64,000 bases of DNA, taken from NCBI RefSeq assembly GCF_014647255.1, contig NZ_BMOV01000001.1, positions 240,275 to 304,274 on the forward strand. The letters run 5' to 3'. Below, piece after piece: positions 41,336 to 51,600 of this stretch. The first letter of the stretch is position 1. Each line of letters begins with the position of its first letter. Below the pieces are notes generated by a model. The model was not told the origin of the DNA and searched no databases. It worked only from the letters and a program-made list of their open reading frames with translations. The position numbers and the translations under genes are program-made. This DNA comes from Iodidimonas muriae. Its GTDB lineage: Bacteria; Pseudomonadota; Alphaproteobacteria; Sphingomonadales; Rhodothalassiaceae.

Positions 41336-42651
41336 TCGATTTCTTCCAAAACACGGCGCACGGTTTCAACGGCCATATCGATGTGCGACTTTTCAATGAT
41401 CAGGGGCGGAGACAGGGCAATGATGTCGCCGGTGGTGCGGATCAACAGGCCTTTGTCATAGGCTTTCAAAAAGGCGTTGAAGGCGCGTTTTGTGGGAGCC
41501 CCTTCAATGGGGTCCAGTTCGATAGCGGCGATCAACCCCATGGTGCGGATGTCTTTGATATAAGGCGCACCACGCAAGCCGTGCATGGCATCGGCCCAAT
41601 AATCGCCCAAGTCCGCGCCCCGTGTGAACAGGCCTTCTTCTTCATAGGTATCAAGGGCGGCAAGGGCGGTGGCGCAGGCCATGGGATTGGCGGAATAGGT
41701 ATAGCCGTGGAAAAATTCGATCATGTTTTCCGGGCCAGTCATGAAGGCATCGTGGATGGTGTCGGACGCAAACACCGCCCCCATGGGCACAACGCCGTTG
41801 GTCAATCCCTTGGCAGTGGTGACAAGATCAGGCTGGACACCGAAATAATTGACAGCAAAGGGGGTGCCAAGGCGGCCAAAACCGGTGATGACTTCATCGA
41901 AAATCAGCAAAATGCCGTGCTTGGTGCAGATTTCACGCAGGCGTTTCAGATAGCCCTTGGGCGGCATGATCACGCCAGCAGAACCGGCCACCGGCTCGAC
42001 AATCACCGCGGCGATGGTGGAAGGGTCATGCAATTGGCACAGACGCTCCAGATCGTCGGCCAGTTCCGCGCCATGTTCCGGTTCGCCCCGGCTATATTCA
42101 TTGCCGGCAATGCCATGGGTGTGGCGCAGATGATCAACGCCGCTGACCAACGAGCCGAACATCTTGCGGTTGGCGGGCATTCCGCCTACCGACATGCCGC
42201 CAAAATTCACCCCATGATAGCCTTTTTCCCGGCCAATCAGGCGGGTGCGGTGGCCTTCTCCGCGCGCCCGGTGATAAGCGATGGCCATTTTGAGCGCCGT
42301 TTCCACCGATTCAGAGCCGGAATTGGTGAAAAAGACATGGTTGAGATCACCGGGCATCAACCGCGCCAGCCGGTCTGCCAGGTCAAAGGCTTTATGATGG
42401 CCCATCTGGAAGGCGGGGGAGTAATCCAGTTCCTCCACCTGATTTTTCACCGCTTCAATGATGCGGGGGCGCTTATGCCCGGCATTGCAGCACCACAGCC
42501 CGGCAATGCCGTCCAAAACATCGCGGCCATCGCTGGTTTTGAAATACATGCCTTCGGCGCCCACGAACATGCGGGGATGCGCCTTGAACTGCCGGTTGGC
42601 CGTGAAAGGCATCCAATAGGCGTCCAGATTATTGTTCGGCGGTAAATCCAT
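41332..42651 (-). CDS. Omega-amino acid:pyruvate aminotransferase (beta-alanine transaminase)
   Basis: A 439-residue class III PLP aminotransferase. The start MDLPPNNNLDAYWMPFTANRQFKAHPRM is characteristic of beta-alanine-pyruvate transaminases. FTNSGSESVETALKMA binds the phosphate, FDEVITGFGR holds the PLP Asp, and Lys in TTAKGLTNG forms the Schiff base. It converts beta-alanine to malonate semialdehyde. I use ATG at 42651; a GTG one codon earlier is possible. The spacing to the GGGGAAG ribosome site is short. It overlaps mmsA and follows preA after 61 bp. Confidence 0.93.
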   Translation of the reverse strand: MDLPPNNNLDAYWMPFTANRQFKAHPRMFVGAEGMYFKTSDGRDVLDGIAGLWCCNAGHKRPRIIEAVKNQVEELDYSPAFQMGHHKAFDLADRLARLMPGDLNHVFFTNSGSESVETALKMAIAYHRARGEGHRTRLIGREKGYHGVNFGGMSVGGMPANRKMFGSLVSGVDHLRHTHGIAGNEYSRGEPEHGAELADDLERLCQLHDPSTIAAVIVEPVAGSAGVIMPPKGYLKRLREICTKHGILLIFDEVITGFGRLGTPFAVNYFGVQPDLVTTAKGLTNGVVPMGAVFASDTIHDAFMTGPENMIEFFHGYTYSANPMACATALAALDTYEEEGLFTRGADLGDYWADAMHGLRGAPYIKDIRTMGLIAAIELDPIEGAPTKRAFNAFLKAYDKGLLIRTTGDIIALSPPLIIEKSHIDMAVETVRRVLEEIE

Positions 42652-42712
42652 CACTCTTCCCCAAAATTAAAGGCGGTCTTCCATATATGGACGGGCCATT
42701 ATGGTTGGCGCC

Positions 42713-43993
42713 TTATTCTGCTGCGGCTTTATTGGCCGGATTCTTTGGATGGTCGGGCCAGGTAAGAACGGGTAGGCCGTTGTTCACCTCTTCCATGTCG
42801 ATACATCCATCCACCGGGCAGACATGCTGGCACAGATTACAGCCAACACAGTCGTCATCAATCACCACAAAGCGCCGTCCGCCACCATCTTTGGCTTCGA
42901 TACGAATGGCTTGATGCGAGGTATCCTCACAGGCGATATGGCAGCGGCCACATTCAATGCAGCTTTTTTCATCGATCCGGGCTTTCAGATCGAAGTTCAT
43001 ATTCAGTTCGTTCCAATTGACGGTGTTGGGGATCGCCTTGCCGCGGAAATCATCCAGCGTGCGATAGCCCTTTTCATCCATCCAGTTGGACAGCCCGTCA
43101 ATCATATCTTCCACGATGCGGAAGCCATAAAGCATCGCCGACGTGCAGACTTGCACACCGGAAGCGCCAAGGGCGATGAATTCCGCCGCATCGCGCCATG
43201 TATTGATGCCGCCAATGGCCGAGATTTCCAGATCGCGGGTCTGATGATTACGGGCGATTTCCGCCACCATATTGAGCGCAATGGGTTTTACCGCCGAACC
43301 GCAATAGCCGCCGTGGGTGCCCTTGTTATCAATCATCGGATTGGGGGCCATATGGTCCAGATTCACCGAAATGATGGAATTGACCGTATTGATCAGGGAC
43401 ACCGCATGGGCACCGCCCTGAAGCGCAGCTTCGGCAGGCACTAAAATATCGGTGATATTGGGGGTGAGCTTGGTGAAGACGGGGATATCCACCACTTCGC
43501 GCACCCAGCGGGTGGTTTTTTCCACCATTTCCGGCACCTGACCGATGGCAGACCCCATGCCCCGCTCGCACATGCCGTGCGGACACCCCAGATTCAGCTC
43601 GATCCCGTGAACGCCGGCTGCGGCGATGCGGATGGCCAGATCTTTCCATGCCCGCTCTTCCATCACCGCCATCATCGAACCGATGATCACCCGGTCGGGC
43701 CATTCGCGGCGACATTCTTCGATTTCGCGCAGATTGACCGCCAAGGGCCGGTCGGAAATCAGCTCATTATTGTTGATGCCAAGAGTTGCGCCCTTGAAAT
43801 CCTTGTGCAGCCCGTACCGGCTGGTCACATTCACCACGGGCGGGTCTTCCCCCAGCGTTTTCCATACCACGCCACCCCAGCCTTTCTCGAAGGCACGCAC
43901 CACATTGTATTTCTTATCTGTCGGGGGCGCAGAGGCCAGCCAGAAGGGGTTGATGCTCGGAATTCCGGCGATTGTACATGAAAGATCGGCCAT
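42713..43993 (-). CDS. preA: Dihydropyrimidine dehydrogenase (NAD-dependent) catalytic subunit PreA
   Basis: A 426-residue protein. The N-terminal dihydroorotate-dehydrogenase-like FMN barrel (about 1-310) contains NPFWLASAPPT, GIELNLGCPHGM with the catalytic Cys region, and AIGGINTWRDA. The C-terminus carries two [4Fe-4S] motifs, CIECGRCHIAC and CVGCNLCQHVC. It reduces uracil or thymine at the 5,6 bond using electrons from PreT. It starts two bases after the preT stop, so the subunits are made together. Confidence 0.96.
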   Translation of the reverse strand: MADLSCTIAGIPSINPFWLASAPPTDKKYNVVRAFEKGWGGVVWKTLGEDPPVVNVTSRYGLHKDFKGATLGINNNELISDRPLAVNLREIEECRREWPDRVIIGSMMAVMEERAWKDLAIRIAAAGVHGIELNLGCPHGMCERGMGSAIGQVPEMVEKTTRWVREVVDIPVFTKLTPNITDILVPAEAALQGGAHAVSLINTVNSIISVNLDHMAPNPMIDNKGTHGGYCGSAVKPIALNMVAEIARNHQTRDLEISAIGGINTWRDAAEFIALGASGVQVCTSAMLYGFRIVEDMIDGLSNWMDEKGYRTLDDFRGKAIPNTVNWNELNMNFDLKARIDEKSCIECGRCHIACEDTSHQAIRIEAKDGGGRRFVVIDDDCVGCNLCQHVCPVDGCIDMEEVNNGLPVLTWPDHPKNPANKAAAE

Positions 43994-43995
43994 GA

Positions 43996-45357
43996 TCAGA
44001 CCCTTTCCACTGATTGTGCGGCCAAAGCCTGATGAACGGCTTCGGCGGCGCGCTTTCCATCTTCAACGGCTTGCACCGTGAGATCTTCGCCCGTTGAAAC
44101 ACAGTCTCCACCCGCATAGACGCCGTCAAGGGATGTGCGATAATCAGGCCCGATTTGAATTTTGCCGTTTTCTGCCGCCAGCCCATCAAGCCCCATGGGG
44201 CGTAATTTTTGGCCGATGGCCTTCAACACATGATCGGCGGGCAAACGGTAGACTTCGCCGGTGCCTTGCAGGCGTCCGCCATTGAGGGCGGTTTTTTCAA
44301 ATACGATGCTTTCCACCCGGCCATTGCCTTCAATGGCGCTGGGACGTGACCAGAGCCGGATCTGCACATCATTGAGCCGGGCAAGATTGCGTTCAAAACC
44401 GGTGGCGCTCATGGCATCTTCGCCGCGCCTATAAACAAGGGTAACACTTTCTGCCCCAAGTTTTTTCGCCTGAATGGCTGCATCAATGGCGGTATTGCCG
44501 CCGCCGATGACCACCACCGTACGGCCCACGGGGGTTTTGGATTTCGGCTTTGTCTGGCGCAGGGTTTCAATGAAGCTCAGGGCATCTTCCACGCCATCCA
44601 GTTCTTCGCCGGCGATAGCAAGCCGGGCAGCGCCCCCAAGGCCAATGCCGATGAACACCACATCATAGGCCTGGCGCAGGGCTTCAAGCTGGATATCTTC
44701 CCCCAAAGCCCGGCCATGCCGAATTTTGATGCCGCCGATACCCAACAGAAATGCAACTTCGCGCTGCGCGAAATCATCCACCATTTTATATTCCGCCAGC
44801 CCATATTCATTCAATCCACCGGGCTTGGGGCGCGATTCATAAACGGTGATATCATGGCCCAGCATGGCCGCCCTGTGCGCAAAGGCAAGACCTGCAGGGC
44901 CGGCCCCCACCACCGCAATGGATCGCCCGGTGGCAGCAGCGCGTTGAAAGGGATGGGGTGCGCCAGCATGGGTCTGTTCAATCAGATGATCAACGGCATG
45001 GCGTTGCAGATCACCGATCTGGATGGGTTTGTCTTCCCCTTTGTTCAGCACGCAGGCTTCTTCGCACAGCACTTCTGTGGGGCAGGCGCGGGCGCAGGTG
45101 CCGCCCATGATGTTTTCAGCAAGGATGGTTTTCGCCGAACCTTCCAGATTGCCCGAGCGGATCTGGTGAATGAAGGTGGGAATATCGATCCCCGTGGGGC
45201 AGGCGCGGATGCACGGTGCATCATAACAATAAAGGCAGCGACTGGCTTCGGTGACAGCCGCACCGGAAGTCAATGCGGGATGAAGATCACGGAATGCTGC
45301 GTCGATTTTTTCCGCGCGTGATGGGGAAGATGGGCGGTTCGGTCTACTGGCAGTCAT
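43996..45357 (-). CDS. preT: Dihydropyrimidine dehydrogenase electron-transfer subunit PreT
   Basis: A 453-residue flavoprotein related to the glutamate-synthase small subunit. The N-terminal cysteine groups (CLYCYDAPCIRACP and CARACPTEVLCEEAC) bind Fe-S clusters. VVGAGPAGLAFAHRA is the FAD fold and VVIGGGNTAIDAA the NAD(P)H fold; VYAGGDCVS near the C-terminus completes the FAD site. It passes electrons from NAD(P)H to PreA. The start at 45357 (MTASRPNR) has GAGGAAAG upstream. It is the first gene of the pyrimidine operon, and 405 bp of non-coding DNA precede it. Confidence 0.93.
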   Translation of the reverse strand: MTASRPNRPSSPSRAEKIDAAFRDLHPALTSGAAVTEASRCLYCYDAPCIRACPTGIDIPTFIHQIRSGNLEGSAKTILAENIMGGTCARACPTEVLCEEACVLNKGEDKPIQIGDLQRHAVDHLIEQTHAGAPHPFQRAAATGRSIAVVGAGPAGLAFAHRAAMLGHDITVYESRPKPGGLNEYGLAEYKMVDDFAQREVAFLLGIGGIKIRHGRALGEDIQLEALRQAYDVVFIGIGLGGAARLAIAGEELDGVEDALSFIETLRQTKPKSKTPVGRTVVVIGGGNTAIDAAIQAKKLGAESVTLVYRRGEDAMSATGFERNLARLNDVQIRLWSRPSAIEGNGRVESIVFEKTALNGGRLQGTGEVYRLPADHVLKAIGQKLRPMGLDGLAAENGKIQIGPDYRTSLDGVYAGGDCVSTGEDLTVQAVEDGKRAAEAVHQALAAQSVERV

Positions 45358-45762
45358 GCTCTTTCCTCGACGGCTTTGGGGCGGACAGTGGGCCAGAGTG
45401 GATCGTGTTTTTCGACGACCCATTATGGATTGTCATTGTCTTATGGACCCATGATTTCGAAGCCATGGATACAGCATTGAACAAGTTTTTGGCCTATTCA
45501 AGAAATTTTTGGCCATTTGATCAGAAAATTACGCAAGGGCGTTGCGTTTTATGGAAAAAAGCTCACTGTTTTATTGCATTAGTGAAGGCAATTGCCCCGG
45601 TCTGATTTCTTTTCTGAGCCTTTTACTAATTGATAAATTTATTGCTCGAAAAAAAAGGAAATGTTACGGCTTGACCGGAAAAGCCAATAAGGCTGCGGTG
45701 CGCGATTCTTTGTATGGTTTGAATTGCGAATGCCGCCAAAACAATTCATGGGAGAAAACGCT
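45358..45762. other. Divergent intergenic control region, preT / TonB receptor
   Basis: This 405-bp stretch shows no credible gene. It is more AT-rich than its surroundings from about 45480 on and should hold the promoters of both the minus-strand pyrimidine operon and the plus-strand receptor. The clearest structure is the tandem TTTTTGGCC repeat at 45486-45514. A TTGACC hexamer lies at 45671, but no good matching -10 was found. The receptor ribosome site GGAG ends this region. Confidence 0.7.
45486..45514. repeat. Tandem TTTTTGGCC repeat, 20-bp period, candidate operator
   Basis: TTTTTGGCC occurs at 45486-45494 and 45506-45514, exactly 20 bp apart, about two helical turns, so the same face of DNA is presented twice. 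The second copy extends to the palindromic core TGGCCA, followed by TGATCA. It lies about 130-160 bp before preT and about 250-280 bp before the receptor. A regulatory role is inferred. Confidence 0.45.
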
Positions 45763-48072
45763 ATGAAGTCATTTGTTTCGCGGCATGCCTTGCGCAGTAC
45801 GTTATTGGGATCGGTTGCATCCGCCAGCCTGTCCGTTGCCAGTCTGGCCTTTACAGGCGGGGCCATGGCCCAGGACGATCAGGCATCTGACGCGCCAAAA
45901 GTCTTTTCCTTGGAAGAAATTGTCGTGACGGCGCAGCGCCGGTCGGAAGGGGTCTATTCAACGCCCATGGCCATCACGGCTCTTTCCGGCGACGAAATGG
46001 CCATGCGCGGCCTTGACAGTGTGTCGGATATTGACCGCGCCGTTCCCAATTTGAACGTCACCCGCTTCGGGGTCGGCAATCCTGCCCATGCGGCTATTTT
46101 CATTCGCGGTATCGGTTTGCAAGATCATATCATCACCACCGATCCGGGCGTTGGCGTGTATGTGGACGGGGTGTATCTTGGCCGCCAGATGGGCGCCAAT
46201 CTTAACCTCACCAATGTGGAACGCATCGAGGTTCTGCGCGGCCCGCAAGGCACGCTTTATGGCCGGAATACCATCGGTGGTGCGGTGAACATCATCACCA
46301 AGAAGCCGGGTGATGAAGAAACCTTCCAGTTTGAAATCCAGGCCGGTACGCGTGCCCGTGTCGCTGGTAATTTCTATGGAAATTTCGAACTGGCAGACAA
46401 TTTGGGCATGTCAGTGACCGGGAATATCACCCGGCGTGACGGATTTGGCAAAGCGCTCAATATCGTTGAGCCGACGCGGGAAATCGGTGAATTGTTCGAG
46501 GCATCGGGGCGCGTGGCGATCGATTGGAAAGCCAGCGACCGTTTGTCTTTGATGTGGACCGCCGATGCGGTTCAGGGTGAAAATGGACAATCACCCTCCA
46601 CAGCGGAAATCATTCCCGGCCTTGATCGTCCCGGCGTGTTCGCGGAAACCGGCCTTGGCTTCTTTACCGATCCCATCGGTCCGGCCGTTGATCTGCCCGG
46701 TGGCCCCATCAGCGCTGGTGATATTACGGCCGATCCCGATGACACCAACACCGCCGAGGGCAATCTTCTCAATCAGTCCAATTCGGGGTTCGGCACTTCC
46801 TTGACGGCTGATTTCCTTATTGATGACAATCTCAGCTTCAAGATTTTGGGCAGCTATCGCTATTCGGATTATACGGGCGGTCTGGATGATGAAACCGCCT
46901 TCCAGGATTTCCAATCCTTCCCCGAAGAAGGCGAGGCGGACCAGTTCTCCTTTGAAGCCCAGTTGAACGGCGAATATGGCAAGTTCGATTTTGTGACGGC
47001 GTTTTATTATTTCCGCGAGGAAGGGGACACTTTCTCCGGCCCCAATACCTTCATCACGCCGGGCGATACCTTTGATATCAACCAGACAACCAACAGCTAT
47101 GCCGGGTTTGCCCATGTGGGCTATCAGGTTACTGATCGGCTGAAACTGGCCGGTGGTATTCGCTATACCTATGATAAAAAGAGTGCCGATGCCCTGTTCA
47201 CCAACTTCCCATGGTTCTTGCCGGCCCCTGATGGAACGGGCGATGGCAATCCGGGATCGGCGCAGCGTGTGTTCCGTTCGGAAAACTGGAACGAGGTCAC
47301 TTGGGATGCATCCGCAACCTTTGATCTGACCGATAATCTGAATGTTTATTATGCGGAATCGAAGGGCTATCAAAGTGGTGGCTTCCCGCCGCGTCCGTTC
47401 GGTGGTCCGAACACTTTTGTGGATTTTGATCCCACGATTGCCCGCAATCATGAACTGGGTTTCAAGGGCCGTCCGTTCGATTTCATGCAGTCTTCTGTCG
47501 CGGTATTCTTTACTGAATATACCGATTTGGCCTTGCCGTTCTCCAGCCCATCCCCTGCCGGCTTCGTGACCATCACCGCCAATGCCGGGAAGTCGGAAGC
47601 TTTGGGGTTCGAGTTCGAGAATACCTTGCAGTTCGGCGGTTTCAGCCTTCAGACCTCGGTGGGCTATCTGGATAGCGAAATCAAACGCATCGAGCCGGGC
47701 ACCGTTGGCGTAGCTGTGGGCGATACACCGTCCCTGACACCGGAATGGACTGTGAATGTTGGGCCGCAATATCAGTATTTCATGGGCAATGGTGATTTGG
47801 TCACCGTACGGGCTGATTATTCCTATCGCAGTTCCATGTTCGGCCAGTCGGTCAATAATGAGCAGAACAAGCTGGATGCCCGTGATCTGGTGAATTTCTC
47901 GATCCGCTATGAAAATGCGGCAAACAACTGGTCAGCCACCATCTACGGCGACAATGTGTTCAATGAACAATATGATGTGGGCCGTCTGGATCAGGCATTT
48001 TCCGGTTTCACCGAGATTATCCGCAATAATGATCGCAGCGAATTCGGGGTGAAATTCTCCAAGCATTTCTGA
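45763..48072 (+). CDS. TonB-dependent outer-membrane receptor
   Basis: A 769-residue receptor. The signal peptide covers 1-36 (cleavage after AMA-QD), the TonB-box-like segment is near 50-58 (LEEIVVTAQ), and the plug domain holds IFIRGIGLQDH, GVYVDGVYLGR and VERIEVLRGPQGTLYGRNTIGGAVNIITKKP. The beta barrel fills the rest and ends in FGVKFSKHF with a terminal aromatic residue, the outer-membrane assembly signal. It belongs to the large group often labelled iron-siderophore receptors, but the ligand is unknown; the divergent pyrimidine operon makes nucleobase or nucleoside import one idea. The start at 45763 has a clear GGAG site. A strong terminator follows. Confidence 0.93.
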   Translation: MKSFVSRHALRSTLLGSVASASLSVASLAFTGGAMAQDDQASDAPKVFSLEEIVVTAQRRSEGVYSTPMAITALSGDEMAMRGLDSVSDIDRAVPNLNVTRFGVGNPAHAAIFIRGIGLQDHIITTDPGVGVYVDGVYLGRQMGANLNLTNVERIEVLRGPQGTLYGRNTIGGAVNIITKKPGDEETFQFEIQAGTRARVAGNFYGNFELADNLGMSVTGNITRRDGFGKALNIVEPTREIGELFEASGRVAIDWKASDRLSLMWTADAVQGENGQSPSTAEIIPGLDRPGVFAETGLGFFTDPIGPAVDLPGGPISAGDITADPDDTNTAEGNLLNQSNSGFGTSLTADFLIDDNLSFKILGSYRYSDYTGGLDDETAFQDFQSFPEEGEADQFSFEAQLNGEYGKFDFVTAFYYFREEGDTFSGPNTFITPGDTFDINQTTNSYAGFAHVGYQVTDRLKLAGGIRYTYDKKSADALFTNFPWFLPAPDGTGDGNPGSAQRVFRSENWNEVTWDASATFDLTDNLNVYYAESKGYQSGGFPPRPFGGPNTFVDFDPTIARNHELGFKGRPFDFMQSSVAVFFTEYTDLALPFSSPSPAGFVTITANAGKSEALGFEFENTLQFGGFSLQTSVGYLDSEIKRIEPGTVGVAVGDTPSLTPEWTVNVGPQYQYFMGNGDLVTVRADYSYRSSMFGQSVNNEQNKLDARDLVNFSIRYENAANNWSATIYGDNVFNEQYDVGRLDQAFSGFTEIIRNNDRSEFGVKFSKHF

Positions 48073-48110
48073 TTTCTGCTGCATAGCCCCGTCAGGGGGA
48101 GCGAATCAAC

Positions 48111-48147
48111 GGCCCGGCCTTTTTTATAAAAGGGCCGGGTCTTTTTT
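48111..48147 (+). terminator. Intrinsic terminator after the first TonB receptor gene
   Basis: CCCGGCCTTTT pairs with AAAAGGGCCGGG (one bulge), followed by TCTTTTTT. Confidence 0.85.
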
Positions 48148-48688
48148 GTGTTTTTGGCCCGTTTATCGGCGGGTTTTGGCAGGGGTCCGGTGGGGAGTGG
48201 GCGGTGGTTTCGAGCCCATCCGCGACTGTGGGAATTTGGCAACAGATGCCGAGAAATTGCGATGTTTGACGAGGGCGCCTCAAGAAAATGAAACCGATTT
48301 CAATGAAAAGGCCCGTTGCGCCACATTTTTCTAAAACGAGAGGATATGGGGTTTGTAACATTTTATAAAACAACGAAAAAATGCTTTTTTGTTTTCCATC
48401 TGGTTTATTTTCACGTCATTTTCCGCGAAAATGCGGCCTTGCAACGCGATCGAATGGGGCGCGTGCCGACAATAAGCGGCATAGAAAAGTCGTTGTATGT
48501 GGGGACAGTTAGACGATAGGTTGCCCAAACGGTTATAAAAATAATGCAGCCGTTAGATCGGAATGTTGGCATGTCATGGATCTGTAAAAAAAATCTGCGC
48601 ATGGTCCATTCATCGACCTCGGGGACATTCGTGTTCGTTCGCAAAGGTTCTCACGACACGACGTATCAAGCAGGAGGAAAACGTCCAA
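48148..48688. other. Long intergenic region upstream of the Oar-like receptor
   Basis: No gene was recognised in these 541 bp. The middle part (about 48300-48440) is rich in A and T, unlike the flanking genes, and contains the inverted repeat ATTTTC-CGC-GAAAAT at 48418-48432. The last 60 bp hold the GGAGG ribosome site of the next gene, about 11 bases from its ATG. A long untranslated leader or small regulatory RNA is possible but no family was identified. Confidence 0.6.
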
Positions 48689-51600
48689 ATGAACGGGTTT
48701 AGGAAAAACTATATGGGAGCGGCAAAGGCTTTGCTTTTGCTCACCGCTTCCGTGCCGGCCATGATGGTCGTGCAGCAGGTGGAGGCGCAGCAAACGACCT
48801 CTGCCATTCAAGGCACGGTCACATCGCCAAATGGTGATGCCGTATCTGGCGCGCAAGTCACGATCACCAATACGCGCACCGGGCGCTCGGCGACTGGCAC
48901 CACGGCGGGGCAAGGGCGTTTCTCCTTCTCCGGATTGGAAGTGGGTGGTCCTTACACGGTTCTGATCGAATCCGACCGCTATCAAACGGAACAGATCGAG
49001 GGCGTGTTTATCAGCCTGTCTTCTGCCGCCAATCTGAATATTCAGTTGAGCTCCGGCGATATTGAAGAAATCGTGATTACGGCTGCGGCCTCTGTTGTGA
49101 CACAATTGGCCTTGGGGCCGAGCGCTGCATTCGGTCTTGATACGCTTGAAAACTTCCCGTCCATCGACCGCGATATTCGCGATATGATCCGCATCGATCC
49201 GCGTGTCACCATTGATGGCGGCAATAATGACAGCATCAGCTGTCTTGGCGGCAACAACCGCTTCAACAGCTTCACCATTGATGGTGTGCGGACCTCTGAT
49301 AGCTTTGGCTTGAATGCCTCGGGCTTCCCAAGCCGTAATAACATGCCGATTCCTTTCGACGCTGTTCGGGAAACGGCCGTTGAATTTGCGCCTTTTGATG
49401 TGGAATATGGCTCCTTTACCGGCTGTAACATCAATGTGGTGACCAAATCCGGTGATAATGAATTCCATGGTTCTGCCTTTGGGGTGTTCAATTCCGGCGG
49501 CTTGACCGGCTCCAAGATTGATGGAAGACAGGCTCGTGAGGGTGGTTTCCGCGATTGGAACTGGGGCGCAACGCTTGGTGGCCCGATCATCAAAGACAAA
49601 TTGTGGTTCTTCGGCGCTTATGAAGAAGTGCAAGATGGCGGCGTGATCGTTGATACCGGCCCGTCTGGTGCGGGCTTTGCGCAGGAACTGCCTTTCCTGA
49701 CCGAAGCAATGGCCGATAGCATCGCCAATACGTTTGAAACCGTTTATAACCGCGATACACTGGGTGTTGCCCGTAATCTGCCTGATGAAAGTCGTCGCAT
49801 TCTTGGTCGTTTGGATTGGCAAATCACCGATGATCATCGCGCCTCCTTCACCTATTCCCGTTTGCGGGAAGAGCGTCAGGATCCCGATGATGCTTTCACG
49901 GCGTTTACGGATTTCACCTTCCTCGACAATTTTGAAATTGAAGGGTCGGAAACGGAATCCTATTCGGCTCGGGTGTTCTCCAACTGGACGGACAATTTCT
50001 CAACGGAAATCCGGGCATCACGCATTGATATCACCGATATCCAAGGCCCGGTCGGTGGCGGGGAAGCGCAAGATGCAACGCCTATTCCACGTATCGAAAT
50101 TCTCAATGTGGTCAATCCTGCCAATGGGGCAAGCGGGTCCATCGTTAGCGGCCCCGGTTTCAGCCGTTCTGCGAATGATCTGAAAGTTCAAACGGACCAA
50201 TTGAAGTTCAAAGCCAATTATTTGTGGGGAGATCATTATTTCACCGCTGGCTATGAACTGGATCAACTGGATGTGTTCAACCTGTTTGCACAGGATGCAA
50301 CCGGAACGATTACCTTCGATGGCCTTGAAAATTTCCAAGCTGGTATTGCCCGCAATATTTCGGGTAGCGGATCGTTTACCGGTGATATCAATGATGCAGC
50401 CGCGGAATTTAGCCGTTCGATTCACACGCTTTATGTTCAGGATGAATGGGAAGCGCTGAACGGTCTTACACTTCAATTCGGGCTGCGCTACGATTGGTAC
50501 GCTTCCAGTGATCGTCCGCTGCGCAATCCGAAATTCGAAGAAAAGTTCGGCTTTGATAATACGCAGGCTTTCAACGGGCTTGATATCTTGCAGCCGCGCT
50601 TTGGCTTTAGCTACGATGCCGGTGAAACCCTTTGGGGTGATACCCAATTCCGTGGTGGCGTTGGTATCTTCTCCGGCGGTGATCCGACCGTGTGGTTCGC
50701 CAATAACTTCCAGAATTTCGGTGGCGCCATCGGTACGGTTAATACGCGCTTCGGAACGTCGCCAAGCTGTACGGATGCAGATCTTCAGGTCCTTGATGGC
50801 AATGGTAATTTCACCGGCATTCCCAACTGCCTAACACAAGACCAGATCGCTCAGGCAACGGGCAATAATGGTACTGTGAATGCGGTTGACCCTGATTTCT
50901 CCATTCCGTCTCTGGCTCGCTTCAATGTCGGGTTCTCGCATTATACTGACTTTGATAATGCTGCCGGCGGGTTCTTTGATGACTGGAATTTCCAGTTTGA
51001 CTTGATCTACAGCAAGCGTCGCAATGCACCGGATTTCGTGAATCTGGCGCTGACACCAACAGGTGAATTGGCTCCGGATGGCCGTCCAATCTTCAGCCCG
51101 ATCAATCCGCTTTTGCCGGGTTGTAATGCCACCTTCAATGGCGATCTTCGCGGCGGCTTCTCCAATGTGGATCTAGCGGCTTGTGCATCTGGTGGCGATG
51201 ATGAAGATATCGTTCTCACCAATGTGGATGGCAAAGATGGCAGCTCAACCACAGCATCTGTCATTCTGTCCAAGCTGTTCGAGCATGACATGTTTAACGT
51301 ACCTGGCTCGGTTAACCTGACCTTCGGTTATGCCTATACAGATGCGTCGGAAGTGAACCCGTCCACCAGTTCCACGGCCTCTTCCAACTTTGAAGAAGTC
51401 GCGGTCAGTGTCATCAACCAACCGGCTTTGGGTCCGTCGCAGTTCGCTAACAAGCATAATATTACGGTTGCAGCGAGCGTGTCGGAAGAGTTCTTTGATG
51501 GCTTGCAGAGCACCTTCTCCATGTTCTTCAGTGCCCGGTCGGGTCGCGCCTTCAGCTATGTGTTCGATGCTGATGCGGATGAAGTCTTTGGTGATAGCGA

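Noticed and set aside
39926-42645. Long open frames (over 450 codons) on the plus strand opposite mmsA and the transaminase gene
   Set aside because: They lie fully antisense to well-identified genes, have no ribosome sites and give low-complexity protein rich in His, Gly and Ile with no recognisable motifs. They arise from codon bias of the real genes.
45358-45762. RutR-like site for pyrimidine control
   Set aside because: I looked for TTGACCAnnTGGTCAA and found only partial cores (TGGCCA, TTGACC) not arranged as the palindrome.
48490-48645. Two GGGGACA words in the leader of the Oar-like receptor
   Set aside because: Short, only two copies and no consistent flanks; probably chance.
46591-49837. 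Long minus-strand frames opposite the two TonB receptors
   Set aside because: Antisense to complete receptors with signal peptides, plugs and barrels; no domain in the antisense product.
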